64,000 nucleotides of DNA, taken from positions 19,074,293-19,138,292 of the forward strand of contig NC_079514.1 of NCBI RefSeq assembly GCF_000801105.2, read 5' to 3'. Numbering within the stretch: the stretch's first letter is position 1; each line of letters begins with the position of its first letter. The translations under genes were made by a program, and so were the position numbers. Origin of the DNA: Raphanus sativus. Its lineage: Eukaryota; Streptophyta; Magnoliopsida; Brassicales; Brassicaceae. The notes below the pieces were generated by a model. It was not told the origin of the DNA and made no database searches. It was given only the letters and a program-made list of their open reading frames with translations. Positions 60,294 through 64,000 of the stretch are shown one piece after another.

Positions 60294-61685
60294 GAGCATC
60301 CGCAACGCGGCGTCTTAGGCGAATCCTTAGTGAAATCCTTAGGTTTAGAACAATATTATATGATTAAATATTTAACTGTAGCTAAGGATGAGTCCTTAGC
60401 TAAGGTCATTAAGGATCAAATCCTTAATGTGCTGGCACTCAACTACTGGCTCTCGATTGAAAGAACGATTTGATCAATCTCGATAGAAGAAGAAGATGGT
60501 ACGTGGTGTTTGTCTTCTCAATCGATCCTTAAAATAACTGCTCTGTATTTTCATCGATTGATTTCTCTTCTGTGGTAAATTGGGGATATCGTGTTTTTTT
60601 TTTATTGGAACTGATCTCCAAAGCCCTAAGATTGATTTTTATTTTGTGATCAATTTGGATTAGTTTCGGAGATTTTGTGTTTTCGGTGGCTGAGATTTGG
60701 GTTTAGGGCTCGTTCACGAATCATTCAGAATGCTTATATCTTTAACTTGATTGTATTATCAATAGGTTCGCATATGGTTCACAGATAAATTTTTGAGGTT
60801 TTTGTATTGATCCCATCATTCTTTGTTATCGACATGTTGAAAAATTTACAGCCTTTTAGCTTGTTAACGATATTTTGTATCTGTTTCAGCTAAATCAGAT
60901 CAATTGCTTACTGGTGGGTTTATTTTCATGTGTCGTTCCTGTGTGACTCTGCAACTTGCTTCTTCTCTGCATTGAATCGAACACCCTTGGCAATCATAGC
61001 AATTTGTTTACTTCTTTCTTACTAATCCCTAATGTCTCAAGGAGTAAACAAATTGTCATGGTTTTAGGATTCTATATCGTTTAATATCTTCCAATAATGA
61101 TGCTACTAACTTGACACTGGTTTTTTATGAATATGTACACATACCTTGTGTGTTAATTAACAACTATGCTATTGCAATGTTTGATGGCTGCTTCTCTTTT
61201 TTTTTTTTTGGGGATGCAGGTTTTAGGACACTAAACAAACAAAATAGTGTCTGATGAGGAAGATTGTGTGTTTGCAGTTGCTTCTTTCAGCTTCTAAAGA
61301 CAAGACAGTTCGGTTATGGAGAGTTGGTTCTGATTTGTGTCTTCATGTCTTTCATCATAACAACTACGGTAACTTTTGATACTTTCTTAACTCAGTTAAA
61401 GAGAATCCCATTCTCTGTGTGTTTGTATAGCAAAACAGAGCATCTCATTCTCTGTTTTATTACATGGTCATCATCAATAGTATGTTTTAGTATTCATCAG
61501 ACTTCTAAATAAATGAATGGAATTGAACATTTTTTGTATGAAAAAAAATTTCCTAAGGACTCTATATTGAGTAACACCATTGTACATACATTTTAGTGTA
61601 AAATCCTTAAATATTCAAAAAGCAAAAAAAAAAAATATTTTATTACTAAGGATTCCAATGGTGGATAACACCATTGGAGATGCTC
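60294..61685 (+). mobile_element. PIF/Harbinger-like element, copy 1 (intron 2 of pfkB gene)
   Basis: TTA target duplication at 60291-60293 and 61686-61688. Ends GAGCATCCGCAACGCGGCGT and, other strand, GAGCATCTCCAATGGTGTTA. 1392 bp. Subterminal regions carry many TCCTTA/TAAGGA motifs on both strands. No transposase. Contains a captured WD40 exon (61278-61368) and leader-like sequence (60470-60720). Confidence 0.88.
61278..61368 (+). pseudogene. Captured WD40-repeat exon inside copy 1
   Basis: Bounded by TTTGCAG and CTACG/GTAAC. Reads LLLSASKDKTVRLWRVGSDL then CLHVFHHNNY, a canonical WD40 blade (SASKDKTVRLW). It differs from the WD40 pseudogene at 30742-32750, so it came from another WD40 gene. 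Confidence 0.8.
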
Positions 61686-61806
61686 TTAGTTTCGAAAATT
61701 TTCGCTGACATTTTCTGAATAATTTACAGGTTCAAGGAGGTGGAAACACTGGGAATACTTTGACATGCGCTGCTCGTTTGGGTTTGGCTTCTAGGATCTT
61801 AGCTAA

Positions 61807-63199
61807 GAGCATCTCCAATGGTGTTATCCACCATTGGAATCCTTAGTAATAAAATATTTTTTTTTTTTGCTTTTTGAATATTTAAGGATTTTACACTAAA
61901 ATGTATGTACAATGGTGTTACTCAATATAGAGTCCTTAGGAAATTTTTTTTTCATACAAAAAATGTTCAATTCCATTCATTTATTTAGAAGTCTGATGAA
62001 TACTAAAACATACTATTGATGATGACCATGTAATAAAACAGAGAATGAGATGCTCTGTTTTGCTATACAAACACACAGAGAATGGGATTCTCTTTAACTG
62101 AGTTAAGAAAGTATCAAAAGTTACCGTAGTTGTTATGATGAAAGACATGAAGACACAAATCAGAACCAACTCTCCATAACCGAACTGTCTTGTCTTTAGA
62201 AGCTGAAAGAAGCAACTGCAAACACACAATTTTCCTCATCAGACACTATTTTGTTTGTTTAGTGTCCTAAAACCTGCATCCCCAAAAAAAAAAAAAGAGA
62301 AGCAGCCATCAAACATTGCAATAGCATAGTTGTTAATTAACACACAAGGTATGTGTACATATTCATAAAAAACCAGTGTCAAGTTAGTAGCATCATTATT
62401 GGAAGATATTAAACGATATAGAATCCTAAAACCATGACAATTTGTTTACTCCTTGAGACATTAGGGATTAGTAAGAAAGAAGTAAACAAATTGCTATGAT
62501 TGCCAAGGGTGTTCGATTCAATGCAGAGAAGAAGCAAGTTGCAGAGTCACACAGGAACGACACATGAAAATAAACCCACCAGTAAGCAATTGATCTGATT
62601 TAGCTGAAACAGATACAAAATATCGTTAACAAGCTAAAAGGCTGTAAATTTTTCAACATGTCGATAACAAAGAATGATGGGATCAATACAAAAACCTCAA
62701 AAATTTATCTGTGAACCATATGCGAACCTATTGATAATACAATCAAGTTAAAGATATAAGCATTCTGAATGATTCGTGAACGAGCCCTAAACCCAAATCT
62801 CAGCCACCGAAAACACAAAATCTCCGAAACTAATCCAAATTGATCACAAAATAAAAATCAATCTTAGGGCTTTGGAGATCAGTTCCAATAAAAAAAAAAC
62901 ACGATATCCCCAATTTACCACAGAAGAGAAATCAATCGATGAAAATACAGAGCAGTTATTTTAAGGATCGATTGAGAAGACAAACACCACGTACCATCTT
63001 CTTCTTCTATCGAGATTGATCAAATCGTTCTTTCAATCGAGAGCCAGTAGTTGAGTGCCAGCACATTAAGGATTTGATCCTTAATGACCTTAGCTAAGGA
63101 CTCATCCTTAGCTACAGTTAAATATTTAATCATATAATATTGTTCTAAACCTAAGGATTTCACTAAGGATTCGCCTAAGACGCCGCGTTGCGGATGCTC
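61807..63199 (-). mobile_element. PIF/Harbinger-like element, copy 2 (inverted, in exon 3 of pfkB gene)
   Basis: TAA target duplication at 61804-61806 and 63200-63202. Same element as copy 1 on the opposite strand: the blocks compared show one substitution (AGATTGTGTG versus AAATTGTGTG) and a homopolymer length change. The captured WD40 exon is repeated at 62125-62215 on the minus strand. Confidence 0.88.
62125..62215 (-). pseudogene. Captured WD40-repeat exon inside copy 2
   Basis: Inverted duplicate of 61278-61368, identical in the reading and splice borders. Confidence 0.8.
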
Positions 63200-63317
63200 T
63201 AAGGTTAGTACAATTTTGACTTTGTTCTTTGATTTATTTCTTGTTGAAGCAAGTTTTATTATTTAAATAAGAGTATTGAAAGGCTGATCTGGAAGAAGAT
63301 TAATGTATTAGTTTCCA

Positions 63318-63542
63318 AAGCATCTCCAACAATCATTTCCAATGTTAAGAGGAACCACGACTAAAATAAAAATTTAGAGGGATGTTATTGCTCCAATGGC
63401 AGATTTAACTTTAAAATAATTTGTATTTTAGACAACTCTAACCCCACTTCGTATTTTATTGGAAAATGAGGTGGAAAAGGTGTAGTGAACAAAAAAAAAT
63501 CATTACTCCATATATAATATGGAATAAAGCCGGAGATGTTCT
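63318..63542. mobile_element. Short MITE
   Basis: Ends AGCATCTCCAACAATCATTTCC and, other strand, AGAACATCTCCGGCTTTATTCC enclose about 225 bp of non-coding DNA. Target duplication not clear. Confidence 0.5.
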
Positions 63543-64000
63543 ATGTCTAGCCATCAATATTATTAACAATCTATTATATTTGAATTTTATTAATTAAATA
63601 AAATATTATTTGAAATATATTAAAATAATATATATATATATATATATGTTAAAATGTAAATGTAAATACTAAAATATGATGTAAAGAAGTTAATGTAATA
63701 TTTTAAATTAAAAATACTGAGAAAATAAAGTGTAAGTACTAAAAATATGATAAAATATATTAAACATGTGCTTCTCATATACAAATTATTTGGACCAAAA
63801 TAAATCGTAAATAGTGTTTTAAAAGGTGAAAATGCACTTTCAAATGTGAAAATGCAATATTTAATCTCTTTTTTTTAGAGAAATTATCACTAATACCATT
63901 TTCAAGATACACTATTTCACATATACCTTAACCAATTTTACCTTACAAATTTAAACATAAAAAAGACTACTATGCCCTTCCATAATTAAACAACAAACAT
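63543..64000. other. AT-rich DNA; possible MULE terminus at 63879
   Basis: An (AT)n run lies at 63629-63647. GAGAAATTATCACTAATACC from 63879 resembles the left end of the Pack-MULE at 36635, but the partner end would be outside the window. Confidence 0.35.

Larger units (their letters stand above)
60031..63203 (+). pseudogene. pfkB/ribokinase-family sugar kinase gene, interrupted by two transposons
   Basis: Three 5' exons are recognisable. Exon 1 (60031-60075) reads MTSRSNEAIPGHPIV. Exon 2 (60155-60244) reads LGCGQLCLDYLVTVPSFPV then PDQKIRCTSFK. Exon 3 (61730-61806 plus the G at 63203) reads VQGGGNTGNTLTCAARLGL then ASRILAK. The GGGNTGN loop is the N-terminal substrate-binding signature of PfkB sugar kinases. 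Introns: 60076-60154 (donor GTGCGT) and 60245-61729, the latter holding one transposon. A second copy lies in exon 3 one base before its donor, at TAA/G-GTTAGT, so translation meets a stop 14 codons into the insertion. No later exon is recognisable before 64000. By synteny this is the At5g43910-like gene. Very likely a recent loss of function. Confidence 0.85.

Noticed and set aside
61264..61512. 82-residue ORF present in both inverted arms as a possible transposon protein
   Set aside because: It overlaps the captured WD40 exon in another frame and has no transposase motif. Its duplication only reflects the two element copies.
60291..63202. Single foldback (hairpin) transposon
   Set aside because: Each arm has its own complete TIR pair and its own target duplication, so two insertions explain the structure better.

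Overview
The window looks like a gene-poor, transposon-rich stretch of a Brassicaceae nuclear genome, most likely Brassica or a close relative. The evidence is AT-rich DNA with GT-AG introns, Athila-like LTRs, Helitrons ending in CTAG, Stowaway MITEs, and single-copy genes whose exons read closely like Arabidopsis proteins. From memory, the gene order PDLP1, NTF2-RRM protein, class III ADH/GSNOR, WD40 protein, pfkB sugar kinase matches the At5g43980 to At5g43910 block of Arabidopsis chromosome 5. This was not checked by search.

Layout. 1-3901: 5' part of an Athila-like Ty3 element on the minus strand (gag with a frame-preserving minisatellite, tRNA-Asp type PBS, LTR). 3915-5410: a Stowaway MITE and a Helitron 3' end with AT-rich tandem repeats. 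6109-7473: PDLP1-like gene. 8990-11985: rearranged Ty3/Gypsy pol with an 850-bp direct duplication. 12000-22880: AT-rich intergenic DNA with Helitron ends, MITEs, a diverged tandem duplication and telomere-like repeats. 22885-25063: NTF2-RRM gene (9 exons). 25924-27760: GSNOR (9 exons, minus). 27852-29256: Harbinger-like element carrying exon-like fragments, 91 bp upstream of the GSNOR ATG. 29679-30741: truncated Gypsy LTR plus gag start. 30742-32750: broken WD40 gene (minus). 34770-35300: CACTA transposase relic. 36508-41076: a copia relic whose LTR was invaded by a Pack-MULE (36635-40413) carrying LACS8-like exon fragments, which itself holds an Athila-type solo LTR. 42752-44912: Helitron. 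45816-54471: full-length Mutator-like element of the ULP-carrying (KAONASHI-like) type with a perfect 9-bp target duplication, encoding a frameshifted MURA-like transposase, a GRF zinc-finger protein and a Ulp1-like peptidase. 54480-59960: AT-rich DNA with Stowaway MITEs. 60031-63203: a pfkB-type sugar kinase gene interrupted by two nearly identical 1.39-kb Harbinger-like elements in inverted orientation, one in intron 2 and one inside exon 3 next to its splice donor. Each carries a WD40 exon taken from another gene.

Three host genes look intact (PDLP1-like, NTF2-RRM, GSNOR). The WD40 and pfkB genes of the same block are broken here, by decay plus retroelement truncation and by recent DNA transposons respectively. 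The strongest observations are the pfkB inverted element pair, the intact-ended ULP-MULE, and the triple nest in which a sister LTR preserves the empty insertion site of the Pack-MULE.
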